Source: Streptomyces vinaceus
GTDB taxonomy: Bacteria; Actinomycetota; Actinomycetes; Streptomycetales; Streptomycetaceae
Direction of reading: 5' to 3'
Assembly (NCBI RefSeq): GCF_008704935.1
Contig: NZ_CP023692.1
Coordinates: 7,479,501 to 7,543,500 of the forward strand
DNA length: 64,000 nt
Position 1 is the first letter of the stretch; each line of letters begins with the position of its first letter. Made by a program: the position numbers and the translations under genes. The notes below the pieces were generated by a model, which was not told the DNA's origin, did not search any database, and saw only the letters and a list, made by a program, of their open reading frames with translations. This document shows, piece by piece, positions 17,707-25,390 of the stretch.

Positions 17707-17875
17707 CTCGATCAGCGCGCCCGCGCGGTAGCGGGCGGCCAGCTTGTCGATCCGGGTGGCGACCGTCCGGAACCGCTTCAGCCGCGCGAAGCACCGTCGA
17801 CCACGTTCCGGCCACGGTAGGCCTGGATGTCGAACGCGGGAGGTCGGCCGTCCTTCTGGCCTCGGCGATATGACC
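17650..17875 (-). mobile_element. IS5-family transposase 3' remnant
   Basis: Minus strand near 17830-17870 encodes RPPAFDIQAYRGRNVVD; after a one-base shift it continues RCFARLKRFRTVATRIDKLA and YRAGALIESLVLWLR. This is the C-terminal DDE block (ERCFxRLKxxRxxATRYDK) of IS5/IS4-type transposases. The catalytic N-terminal part is gone. Confidence 0.7.
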
Positions 17876-18306
17876 GCCGGCACCAGCCGCCGTCGTCAGG
17901 CCCGGATCTCCTTGACCTGCACGCGCGGGCTCCTGGCTCGTTTCGCATGAACAGGCCCCGCTTCGGCTGACCTGCTGGTGGGCGACCCGGTCGCCGGGCA
18001 TGCCGGTCTCAGCCGATCTGGTGCTGGTTGCCGCCTGCCGTGGGCCCTACCGTTTGCCCGGGAACGGTGGGAGGGGGGCGCGCACGGCGAGGGCAGCGTG
18101 GGCACCGACGTCGAAGTCCATGGCAGTGCGACCGTGGTACGTCCCGCACGGTGAAATGGACACCGGACCGCCGCCCTGCGACAACTCGTCCTACACGCGA
18201 CGCCGTCGATCGTCGCGAGCATGCTCACTCACCGCACCACCTCCATGGACTACGCGTCAGGCGAACGGTCCTCCAGCCACCTCAGCCCCCGCCCACAGTG
18301 GTGACC
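17876..18306. other. Non-coding, possibly decayed
   Basis: No frame is convincing over these 431 bases. It separates an IS5 remnant from the truncated phosphoesterase gene and may include further IS sequence. Confidence 0.35.
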
Positions 18307-18537
18307 ATGTTGAACCGAGTAGCCGTCCTGTCCGACATCCATGGAGTCCTGCCCGCCCTGGAGGCTGTGCTCGCCGAACCAGAAGTGCGTGCTGCCGACC
18401 GCATCGTGCTCACCGGCGACATCGCCGCCGGCCCACAACCGGCCCAGGTCCTCGACCTGCTGACCAGCCTCGGCGACCGCATCGTATGGATCAGCGGCAA
18501 CGCCGACCGAGAACTCCTCGCAGCGCAAGCTGAGTGA
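18307..18537 (+). pseudogene. N-terminal piece of a metallophosphoesterase
   Basis: 76 residues from the ATG at 18307. VAVLSDIHGVLPALEAVLAE carries the metal-binding D-x-H motif, VLTGDIAAGP the GD motif, and WISGNADREL the GN(H/D) motif, in the order of the calcineurin-like YfcE/MJ0936 family. The frame stops at 18537, just after the third motif, so the later histidines are missing and the product cannot be active. The break coincides with the start of TipA-type coding sequence in another frame: a recombination junction at about 18520. Confidence 0.75.
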
Positions 18538-18568
18538 GGAGATCGCCAGGCTGCAGCGGCTGGCCGAG

Positions 18569-19072
18569 GTGGCGGAACGGGCGATGGAGGTCCAGAAGAC
18601 CGGGGTGTCTCTGACTCCTCAGGAACGCTTCGAGGTCTTCGGTGAGATCACCTTCGACCTGAGCTATGCCACCGAGGCAGAACTGAAGTGGGCGCACTCG
18701 GATGGACAGCGCGAGGCGATGGCGCGCGCGGCTGCTCACACCAAAGAGGACTGGCGTCAGCTCATGGGCGAGGCCGCCGCCTGGCGCGCGGAGCTGCTCG
18801 CGGCCTTCGACGAGGGGGAGCCGAGCAATGGCGAGCGGGCCATGGACCTCGCCGAGGAGCACCGCTTGCACATCTCACGATGGTTCACCTCCTGCCGGCC
18901 CGACATGCACCGGCGCATCGCGGACGACTTCGTGGCCGACCCGCGCGCATTCGCTCTGGTCGTACCGCCGTCGCAACAACGCCCGGGCCTGGCCGCCTAT
19001 ATGCGCAAGGCGGTTCACGCCAACGCGGCCCGCCACGCAGGTGGCCGAACCGATTCCGAGGAGGACCAATGA
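18569..19072 (+). CDS. TipAS-domain protein 2, lacking its MerR part
   Basis: 167 residues from the GTG at 18569. The coding sense runs further upstream in the same frame (KLSEEIARLQRLAEVAE), which is the dimerisation helix that links the MerR and TipAS parts in TipA-like proteins. The domain itself is clear: LTPQERFEVFG, HTKEDWRQLMGEAAAWRAEL, then EEHRLHISRWFTSCRPDMHR and PGLAAYMRKAVHANAARHA. The DNA-binding half has been replaced by the broken phosphoesterase gene. The stop overlaps the next start as ATGA, so the glycosyltransferase is translationally coupled. Whether it is still expressed depends on an upstream promoter not seen. Confidence 0.8.
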   Translation: MAERAMEVQKTGVSLTPQERFEVFGEITFDLSYATEAELKWAHSDGQREAMARAAAHTKEDWRQLMGEAAAWRAELLAAFDEGEPSNGERAMDLAEEHRLHISRWFTSCRPDMHRRIADDFVADPRAFALVVPPSQQRPGLAAYMRKAVHANAARHAGGRTDSEEDQ

Positions 19073-20283
19073 GGATACTGATCGCCGCAGCCGGATCGCG
19101 CGGCGACGTCGCGCCCTACACGGGTCTGGGCGCCGAACTGTGCCGGGCCGGATACGACGTCACCCTCGCCACCACCGACACCTTCGCACCCCTCGTACGC
19201 GGCGCGGGGCTGGAATTTCGCAGCCTCCCCGCCGACACACGGGTGCGTGGCAGCGTCACAGGCAAACGCGAACTTATGCGCACTGCTGCCGCGTTCATCA
19301 CCGAACTGGGTCAGGGCTTCGCCGACGTGATGGACGAGGGCACGGACCTGCTCCTGCTGTCGACCACCACCGCTCCGCTCGGCTGGCACCTCGCCGAGGC
19401 CACGGGCACACCGAGCCTCGGCGTGTACCTCCAACCCACCGCACCGACCGGCGACTTCCCGCCCGTCATCACCGGCTCCCGCTCGCTGGGCCGTCTGGCC
19501 AACCGAGCCACCGGACGCCTCGCACTGCGCATGGCCGACCGCCTCTACGAACAGGCTGTCGCACAGCTGCGCCGCCGCCTCCAGCTACCTCCGGCCTCAC
19601 CTTCCGAGATGCGTAGACGACAGGAACAGGCGAATTGGCCGATCTTGCACGGCTTCAGCACGGTCCTGGTGCCTCGTCCCTCCGACTGGCACTCTGGCCT
19701 GGAGGTCGTGGGCAACTGGTGGCCCCACCATGAGGCAGCCGAACAGTTGCCTACTGATCTGGAGGACTTCCTGCGTGCCGGACCCCGGCCCGCCCTCATC
19801 GGCCTCGGAAGCATGGCGGCCGGTGACGGGGAGCGGCTGAGCGAGATCGCTGTGCGAGCCCTGCGCCGCGCCGGGCTGCGCGGCATCCTCCAAGCTGGCA
19901 GTGCCGGGCTTGCCGCCGACGGAGACGACGTGCTCACGATCGGGGACGTACCGCACGCCTTGCTGTTTCCACGGCTGGCTGCGGTGGTGCACCACGGCGG
20001 GGCCGGCACCTCGGCCGCCGCGTTGCGTGCTGGAGTGCCCGCGGTCACCGTACCAGTGACTGCGGACCAGCCGTTCTGGGCGGGTCGGCTTGCCGCCATC
20101 GGCGCCGCCACCGCCCCGATCCCCTTCCGATCCCTCACCGCCGAACGGCTTGCCGACTCCCTTCACCAAGTAGTGAAGCAGCAGGCACACAGTCCAGCCG
20201 CCGCAAAAGCGGCGCACCATCTGATGACCGAGAACGGAGCGGGTCAGGCGCTCAAGGCCATCCAGCAGTTGACCGACGGATGA
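19069..20283 (+). CDS. UDP-glycosyltransferase (GT1/MGT type)
   Basis: 404 residues; ATG at 19069 with GGAGG upstream. N-terminal Rossmann half begins MRILIAAAGSRGDVAPYTGL, the acceptor-side motif of macrolide and sterol glycosyltransferases. C-terminal half contains IGLGSMAAGD, the nucleotide-sugar loop VVHHGGAGTSAAALRAGVPA, and PVTADQPFWAGRLAAIGA. Such enzymes attach sugars to macrolides, sterols or other hydrophobic aglycones. Coupling by a 4-base overlap to a TipAS drug-binding protein suggests an antibiotic-modification module, an inference. The 3' end touches an IS5 remnant. Confidence 0.88.
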   Translation: MRILIAAAGSRGDVAPYTGLGAELCRAGYDVTLATTDTFAPLVRGAGLEFRSLPADTRVRGSVTGKRELMRTAAAFITELGQGFADVMDEGTDLLLLSTTTAPLGWHLAEATGTPSLGVYLQPTAPTGDFPPVITGSRSLGRLANRATGRLALRMADRLYEQAVAQLRRRLQLPPASPSEMRRRQEQANWPILHGFSTVLVPRPSDWHSGLEVVGNWWPHHEAAEQLPTDLEDFLRAGPRPALIGLGSMAAGDGERLSEIAVRALRRAGLRGILQAGSAGLAADGDDVLTIGDVPHALLFPRLAAVVHHGGAGTSAAALRAGVPAVTVPVTADQPFWAGRLAAIGAATAPIPFRSLTAERLADSLHQVVKQQAHSPAAAKAAHHLMTENGAGQALKAIQQLTDG

Positions 20284-20643
20284 CGCCGAACCGTTCCTCC
20301 TACGCCACTGCGGTCACCGACCTGCTCGCCGAGCGCGCTCCGGGTCTGCTCAAGACACTGCGTGAAGCGGACCCGGACCTCGTCCTGCTGGATGACACTC
20401 TCGCCGTATGCGACCGCGTCGGTGACGGGCGGGCGGACTGGTCGGCCAAACACCGCAGCCACGGCGTGAACATGCAGCTAGTCACCGCACCCTGGCGGCC
20501 GGCTGCTGTGGCTTTCCCGCGCTGCCGGGTCGCGTCCAGTCCATGATTTGACCGCCGCCGGTACCCACCGGATCATCCGTATCTGCGATCGCCAGGGAAT
20601 CCCCGTCCTGGCCGACCTCGCTCACCAGGGAGGAGGTCCCTGA
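20280..20643 (+). mobile_element. IS5-family (HARBI-like) transposase remnant
   Basis: The first frame gives YATAVTDLLAERAPGLLKTL and the DDE segment DPDLVLLDDTLAVCDRVGDG. After one-base shifts near 20500 another frame reads HDLTAAGTHRIIRICDRQGI and PVLADLAHQGGG, ending in a stop at 20641-20643. These are consecutive blocks of an IS5-type transposase. Both the N-terminal and C-terminal thirds are missing. Confidence 0.75.
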
Positions 20644-20781
20644 GGGCGCTGCCGGGCGCCGCGCTGCTGGAGGTGGTCACGGCCTCGACCATCCTCCCGG
20701 TGCTCACCTACGGCTCGATGATCGTGCTCTACCTGCGGTGCGCGGGCGCCTGAGCCGCAAGAAGGGTGCCTTCGGCCTAGG
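20644..20781 (+). pseudogene. Fragment of an amino-acid permease gene
   Basis: LPGAALLEVVTASTILPVLT and YGSMIVLYLRCAGA are an internal membrane segment of the APC amino-acid permease family; after a one-base shift LSRKKGAFGLG follows, again as in the family. Only about 45 residues survive between an IS5 and an IS481 remnant. Confidence 0.55.
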
Positions 20782-21355
20782 TGTATTGACCACGAGCGTT
20801 GTTACGGTGCCGGGTGTTGATCACGGCGAAGACCTCCGGTGTGGTGGTGGAGGTGTCTAGCAGCACCACACACGGAGGACTTCGTGTCCCGCCGCGTGCT
20901 CGGGGACGTCCGGTCGCGCACGTGGCGGCCGAGATGGGCATATCCAGGCCCACCGCCCACAAGTGGGTCCGCCGCTGGCGGGCCGAGGGCGAGCCGGCCT
21001 TCACGACCGCCCGAGCAGGCCGGCCACGACCCCGCTCCCCACCCCGGCCGGGATCGAGGCCCGCATCCGCCGCTGGCGGACCGGCCGCAAGCTCGGCCCC
21101 CCCGATCGGCCCGATCGTGGACCCTCCGGCTTCGATGGTCCACCGGATTCTGGTCAGGCACGGCCTAAACAGACTGGCGTGGCTCGACCGCCTCACCGGC
21201 CAGCCGGTCCGGCGATATGAGCGGGCCCGGCCCGGCGCGCTGGTCCACGTCGACATCAAGAAGCTCGGCAACATTCCCGACAACGGCTCCTGCTACAACT
21301 CGACACTGTTCACCCAGACTCTGGCCAGGGCCGGCCTCACCCACAAACGCACCAT
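20782..21355 (+). mobile_element. IS481-family element with internal deletion
   Basis: The left end TGTATTGACC begins next to CTAG, the usual IS481 target core. Transposase pieces: VAHVAAEMGISRPTAHKWVR, WRAEGEPAF, then ILVRHGLNRLAWLDRLTG, YERARPGALVHVDIKKLG, and directly afterwards NGSCYNSTLF...AGLTHKRT. In intact members about 90 residues lie between VDIKKLG and the TDNGSCY block, so a deletion has fused them; the frame also breaks in the N-terminal part. The right end is missing. Not functional. Confidence 0.75.
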
Positions 21356-21361
21356 GGTCGT

Positions 21362-21515
21362 GCCTTCCGGATCTTGCCTCGCCCGCGGCGCCTGGCACCG
21401 CGCCTCGCGGCGTTACCGGAAAGCCCACTTACGGTCCGGTGGGTGGGCTTCCCGGCGCCCTGCGAGGCGCGGCACCAGACGCCAGGGGCTTGACCGGCAA
21501 GATCCGAAAGAAGGC
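21362..21515. repeat. Long imperfect palindrome, MITE-like
   Basis: Arms fold over about 150 bases: CGGATCTTGCC (21368-21378) pairs with GGCAAGATCCG, CCGCGCCTCGC with GCGAGGCGCGG, and AAGCCCAC with GTGGGTGGGCTT around a central loop near 21431-21438. The two arms read as inverted copies of one roughly 70-base sequence (each encodes GKIRKxA outward). It lies between an IS481 remnant and an IS630-type element. Origin unknown. Confidence 0.6.
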
Positions 21516-21599
21516 CTAGTGCTGTGACCGGGAAGGTTTGCCGGGTTGCTCGTTGTGCTGGTCGGATGTGACGACTTCGACTTGCATGGGGAGGCGGTA

Positions 21600-22751
21600 T
21601 GGCGTTACCGCTCAGGATCCGCAGGCTGACCGAGCAGGAGGGGCAGAAGCTGCAGCACATCGTTCGGCGGGGCAGCACGAACTCGGTGCGGTTCCGGCGG
21701 GCGATGATGCTGCTGGCCTCGGCCGGCGGCAACACCGTCCCGGTCATCGCCCGGCTGGTCCAGGCAGATGAGGACACCGTCCGTGATGTGATCCACCGGT
21801 TCAACGAGATCGGGCTCGCATGCCTGGACCTCAGTGGGCGGGAGGCCGTCCCCGCCTGCTGACTCGTGACGACGAGGACTTCGTCGTCCAGACGGCCACC
21901 ACTCGCCCGACCATGCTGGGCAAGCCCTTCACCCGCTGGTCGATCCGCAAACTGGTCGATCACCTGCGCCGGAACATGGCCCGGCCCGTTCGGATCGGCC
22001 GGGAGGCCCTGCGCTGTTTGCTGGCCCGCCGGGCATAACCTTCCAGCGGACGAAAACCTGGAAGGAATCCCCGGACCCCGCCTTCGACGCCAAGCTGGCC
22101 CGGATCGAGTATGCGGTCAACGAGCGCCCGGACCGCACGTTCGCCTTCGACGAGTTCGGGCCGCTGGGCATCCGCCCCACCGCCGGCTCCTGCTGGGCCG
22201 AACAGAAACGCCCCGACCGGCTGCCCGCCACCTACCGCCGCACTCACGGCATCACCTACTTCCACGGCTGCTACTCGGTCGGCGACGACGAACTCTGGGG
22301 CATCAACCGCATACGCAAGGGCATCGACCACACCTGGACTGCCCTGCGATCTATCCGGGCGGCCCGCCCGGATAGCGCCCCGATCTACGTGATCCTCGAC
22401 AACCTCTCCGCCCACCTGAACTGGAGAATCCGCAGGTGGGCGGCACGCAACAAGGTCGAGCTGTGCTTCACGCCGACCTACGCCTCTCGGGCGAACCCGA
22501 TGGAGGCTCACTTCGGGCCCCTGAGGCAGTTCACCTTGGCCAACTCCCACCATCCGAACCACACGGTCCAGACCCGGGCCCTGCACGCCTACCTGCGCTG
22601 GCGCAACCAGAACGCCCGCCACCCCGACGTCCTCGCCGCCCAACGCGCGAACGCGCACGCATCCGCAGCGAGAAAGGCCTCCGATGGGGCGGTCGATCCC
22701 TCCTCGCCGCGTGACCGAGCAGATCGGCGCCCCTGCTCGGACGCCCTGTAG
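21600..22751 (+). pseudogene. IS630-family transposase, frameshifted
   Basis: ATG at 21600. The HTH region reads RRAMMLLASAGGNTVPVIAR and DTVRDVIHRFNEIGLACLDL. The frame shifts near 21835 (then GRPRLLTRDDEDFVVQTA and FTRWSIRKLVDHLRRN) and again near 22030 (then GITFQRTKTWKESPDPAFDA). The catalytic triad is intact in the last frame: FAFDEFGPLGIRP, YVILDNLSAHL and ANPMEAHFGPLRQF. Joined, it would have about 380 residues. The breaks suggest the element no longer moves by itself unless programmed frameshifting is used. Confidence 0.8.
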
Positions 22752-23102
22752 TTAACGCTCCGGCGTCACGATCTCAAGTCCGCCAAGACGGAGGGCGTCC
22801 TGAAGCTCACCAAGCTTCGCAGGCGGCAAGACTCCCGCCCGGTCGATCAGATCTTCCCTGGCCAGGGTGACCAGCCAAGTACACGGGACAAGGCCCGGAC
22901 GTGGGAGTGCCACGCGCAGAACGCCTTCAAAGGGCAATCCCTCGGGGGCACCTACCGTCACCTCGACGGCCACGCCACTGATCTCGATGTCTGCGGGAGC
23001 CACGACCTGCATCGCCCAGACCCCGGACGCCTCTTCTCCCGACAGCAGCACGACCGGCCGCCGTTCATCGAAATCCGCCCACCAGACCTCGCCATGTTGC
23101 AT
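22752..23102 (-). CDS. PemK/MazF-like protein carried inside the IS630-type element
   Basis: 116 residues; ATG at 23102 with GGGAGG at proper spacing. The N-terminus HGEVWWADFDERRPVVLLSG is the PemK/MazF signature (GEVWWxxF...RPVVVLS). Later blocks (GLPFEGVLRVALPRP, CTWLVTLAREDLIDRAGVL, LGELQDALRLGGLE) match the beta-barrel and final helix. MazF toxins cut mRNA at short motifs. No antitoxin gene lies beside it, so it may be an orphan or a non-toxic relative. It sits within the element's inverted repeats. Confidence 0.75.
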   Translation of the reverse strand: MQHGEVWWADFDERRPVVLLSGEEASGVWAMQVVAPADIEISGVAVEVTVGAPEGLPFEGVLRVALPRPGLVPCTWLVTLAREDLIDRAGVLPPAKLGELQDALRLGGLEIVTPER

Positions 23103-23238
23103 ATGTCCTCCCGAACACAGGGCAGCGAGCGATCACCTGCCCACCCCTGCACCAACCATCTCATCGTCGGCACCAACCTGGCAGTCCAGGCGTTGAAGCC
23201 CCCAGCCAGGAACCCGGTGAACCTTTCCGGTCACAGCA

Positions 23239-24366
23239 CTAGACGGCGGCGAAGGACTCGCGGGTCAGCGCCGGGTAATCGGTATAGCCCTCCGGGCCGT
23301 GTACGTGCATCAGGAACTCTGGGCGGAGCTCGTTGAGGGGCGCGCCGGTTCGCAGCCGTTCCACGAGGTCGGGGTTGGCGATGAAGCCCCGGCCGAGGGC
23401 GACGAGGTCGGCGCCCGCCTCCAACAGGCGCTCGGCCCGCGCCGCGCCCGCGTCGGCGGCGAGTTCCTCGCGGGAGAGCCGGGGGTTGGCGATGAGGGTG
23501 CCGGGCCAGGCCGTGCGCAGCCGCGCGAAGCCGGGGTCGTCCGGATCGGCGTACTCCACGTGCAGGTAGCCCGGCTCCAGGGGTGCGAGGGCCGCCAGCA
23601 GTGCCGGGTAGAGCCGCTCGGTGTCGGGTTCCGTCACGCCGTTGACCTCCACACCGGGGGAGATGCGCACGCCCACCTTCTGCGGGCCGACGGCCTCGGT
23701 GACGGCCCGGACCACCTCGACGGTGAACCGGATGCGCCCGTCCAACGATCCGCCCCATGCGTCGGTGCGCAGGTTCGTGTTCGGGGCGAGGAACTGGTGG
23801 AGCAGCAGGCCGTTGGCCGCGTGTACCTCGACCCCCTCGAAGTCCGCGGCGACGGCGTTGCGGGCAGCGTCGGCGAAGTCGGCGATGGTGGACCGGATGT
23901 CCGCTTCTGTCATCGCGCGGGGGGTGACGGCGGCCTGGAGGCCGGTGGGGGTGTGCAGCGGTTCCGGGTGCAGGACGGCCGACGGAGCGAGCGGGAGGTG
24001 TCCGCTGGTGTCGGGGTGGCCGATCCTCCCGCCGTGCTGGAGCTGGAGGAACATTAGCCCACCGGCATCCCGCACGGCGTCGCGCACCCGACGCCACCCA
24101 GCGGTCTGCTCGGGCGTGTGGATGCCGGGGATGTGCGGATACGTCTGGCCGACGGCGTTCGGGGTGGTGGCCTCGGCGATGATCAGGCCGGCCGAGGCGC
24201 GCTGCGCGTAGTAGGTGGCCATCAGCTCGCCTGGGACCCCGTCGGCGTCCGCACGGTTGCGGGTCAGGGGCGCCATCACCAGGCGGTTGGGAAGGCTGAG
24301 GGGTCCCAGGCGGGCGGGGGAGAAGAGGCGGGATCCGGCGGTGGGGGACTGTCGTGTCTGCGTCAT
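23239..24366 (-). CDS. Old yellow enzyme-type alkene reductase
   Basis: 375 residues from the ATG at 24366. FMN-dependent OYE/NemA fold: LFSPARLGPLSLPNRLVMAP at the start, LQLQHGGRIGHP with the substrate-site His/Gly region, GVEVHAANGLLLHQFLAPNT, and LVALGRGFIANPDLVERLR for phosphate binding. These enzymes reduce activated C=C bonds, nitro groups or quinones with NAD(P)H. Divergent from a MerR regulator with a perfect operator between. Its stop codon TAG uses the CTAG target of the adjacent IS630-type element, so that element inserted exactly at the gene's end without truncating it. Confidence 0.92.
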   Translation of the reverse strand: MTQTRQSPTAGSRLFSPARLGPLSLPNRLVMAPLTRNRADADGVPGELMATYYAQRASAGLIIAEATTPNAVGQTYPHIPGIHTPEQTAGWRRVRDAVRDAGGLMFLQLQHGGRIGHPDTSGHLPLAPSAVLHPEPLHTPTGLQAAVTPRAMTEADIRSTIADFADAARNAVAADFEGVEVHAANGLLLHQFLAPNTNLRTDAWGGSLDGRIRFTVEVVRAVTEAVGPQKVGVRISPGVEVNGVTEPDTERLYPALLAALAPLEPGYLHVEYADPDDPGFARLRTAWPGTLIANPRLSREELAADAGAARAERLLEAGADLVALGRGFIANPDLVERLRTGAPLNELRPEFLMHVHGPEGYTDYPALTRESFAAV

Positions 24367-24378
24367 GGCGGTACGGTA

Positions 24379-24402
24379 GAACCTGACATCAGTGTCAGGT
24401 TC
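24379..24402. promoter_or_regulatory. MerR operator, perfect palindrome
   Basis: GAACCTGACA and TGTCAGGTTC are perfect inverted arms around TCAG. On the OYE side TTGAAC and TACCGT are spaced about 20 bases apart, the long spacer typical of MerR-activated promoters. Confidence 0.8.
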
Positions 24403-24477
24403 AAGGGTTCCAGGGCGCAAGGACTCAAGGGCGCGAGGACCCGATACGGACCGGACGGACTTACCCGTGAGGTGGCC

Positions 24478-24849
24478 ATGCGGATCGGTGAACTGGCGGC
24501 GCGTACCGGGGTCGGTGAGCGTTCGCTGCGCTACTACGAGCAGCAGGGGCTGCTGGCCTCCGACCGGACGCCCGGCGGCCACCGGGACTTCCCCGAACGG
24601 GCCGTGGACCGGGTCATCCGCATCCAGGAGCTCTACGCGGCCGGGCTGAACAGTGCCAAGATCGGGCAGGTCCTGCCCTGCATGCGGGACGAGGACGGCG
24701 GCCCGTCGGTACGCGCCACCCCGGCCCTGGTGGCCGAACTGGCCGCCGAACGGGACCGGATCGACCGGATGATTGGCGACCTCGTCCGTTCCCGCGAGGT
24801 CCTGGAAGAGGTCATCGAGGCGGCCGCCGGCCGGACCACCACGGCCTAG
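24478..24849 (+). CDS. MerR-family regulator of the OYE gene
   Basis: 123 residues; ATG at 24478 with GAGGTGG upstream. Starts MRIGELAARTGVGERSLRYY, the MerR winged helix, then EQQGLLASDRTPGGHRDF and a long dimerisation helix. One Cys (LPCMRDEDGG) sits at the start of the C-terminal loop and might sense electrophiles; this is inference. Faces the OYE gene across the palindrome at 24379-24402. The stop codon lies in a CTAG followed by an IS481 end. Confidence 0.9.
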   Translation: MRIGELAARTGVGERSLRYYEQQGLLASDRTPGGHRDFPERAVDRVIRIQELYAAGLNSAKIGQVLPCMRDEDGGPSVRATPALVAELAAERDRIDRMIGDLVRSREVLEEVIEAAAGRTTTA

Positions 24850-24850
24850 G

Positions 24851-24945
24851 TGTATTGACCCGTAGCGTTGTTGATGCGGCTGATGGGCGGGCGTCCGCCC
24901 AGTGCGGTGTGGCAGCGGTGGTGGTTTGATGTGGCGGAGGGTGCC
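24851..24945 (-). mobile_element. IS481-family right-end remnant
   Basis: Begins TGTATTGACC right after CTAG, identical to the element end at 20782. The minus strand encodes CHTALGGRPPISRIN-type sequence, the conserved C-terminus of IS481 transposases. The other end is not visible. Confidence 0.65.
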
Positions 24946-25390
24946 ACACCGGACACCAGGCCGGGTCGATGTCCTCCAACTGCTCACGCCGCGCCCACGT
25001 CATCGCCCCGGACAACGACTTCCGAAGGCAACGCGGCAGAAGCCGAGGCTGGGTGGGGAGAGCCGGCTCAGTTGCTTGGTGTGCGCGCAGTACGACGTGG
25101 GGTGCCACCCAGCGGAACAGGGACGCAAGGGCCATTACCCCGCTGCGTTACCCAGGCCAGATCTTCCGTGGACACAGCCGTCATCCGTGGACGTGGACGA
25201 TGACGTGAACGTGGGCCGACGCCTCGCGGCTGTCACCACTGCCGCCAGCCTGCTCACGCGGCGGTCCCGCCGCCGTTCAGTTCCCGCTGAACGGCGGCCT
25301 AGCGGACGACGTCGGCCACGGGAGCCTGCCTAGGGGCGACCGGGGAAATCGACGCCGGCCCGGCGGCGTTCGTCCCGTACGCTCCCGACC
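24946..25390. other. Intergenic region before the serpin gene
   Basis: 445 bases without a convincing gene. A hairpin at about 25270-25298 (GCCGTTCAG / CTGAACGGC, loop TTCCCG) is terminator-like. Confidence 0.4.

Larger units (their letters stand above)
21519..23239. mobile_element. IS630-type element with MazF-like passenger gene
   Basis: Terminal inverted repeats of 29 bases (21519-21547 and 23211-23239, three mismatches) begin GTGCTGTGACCGG. Both ends are flanked by TA within CTAG (21517-21518; 23240-23241), the TA duplication expected for IS630/Tc1-type elements. Inside are a transposase gene with frameshifts and, on the opposite strand, a MazF-like gene. The two converge with stop codons back to back at 22749-22754. 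At 1721 bases it is longer than usual IS630 elements (1.0-1.2 kb) because of the passenger. Confidence 0.8.
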
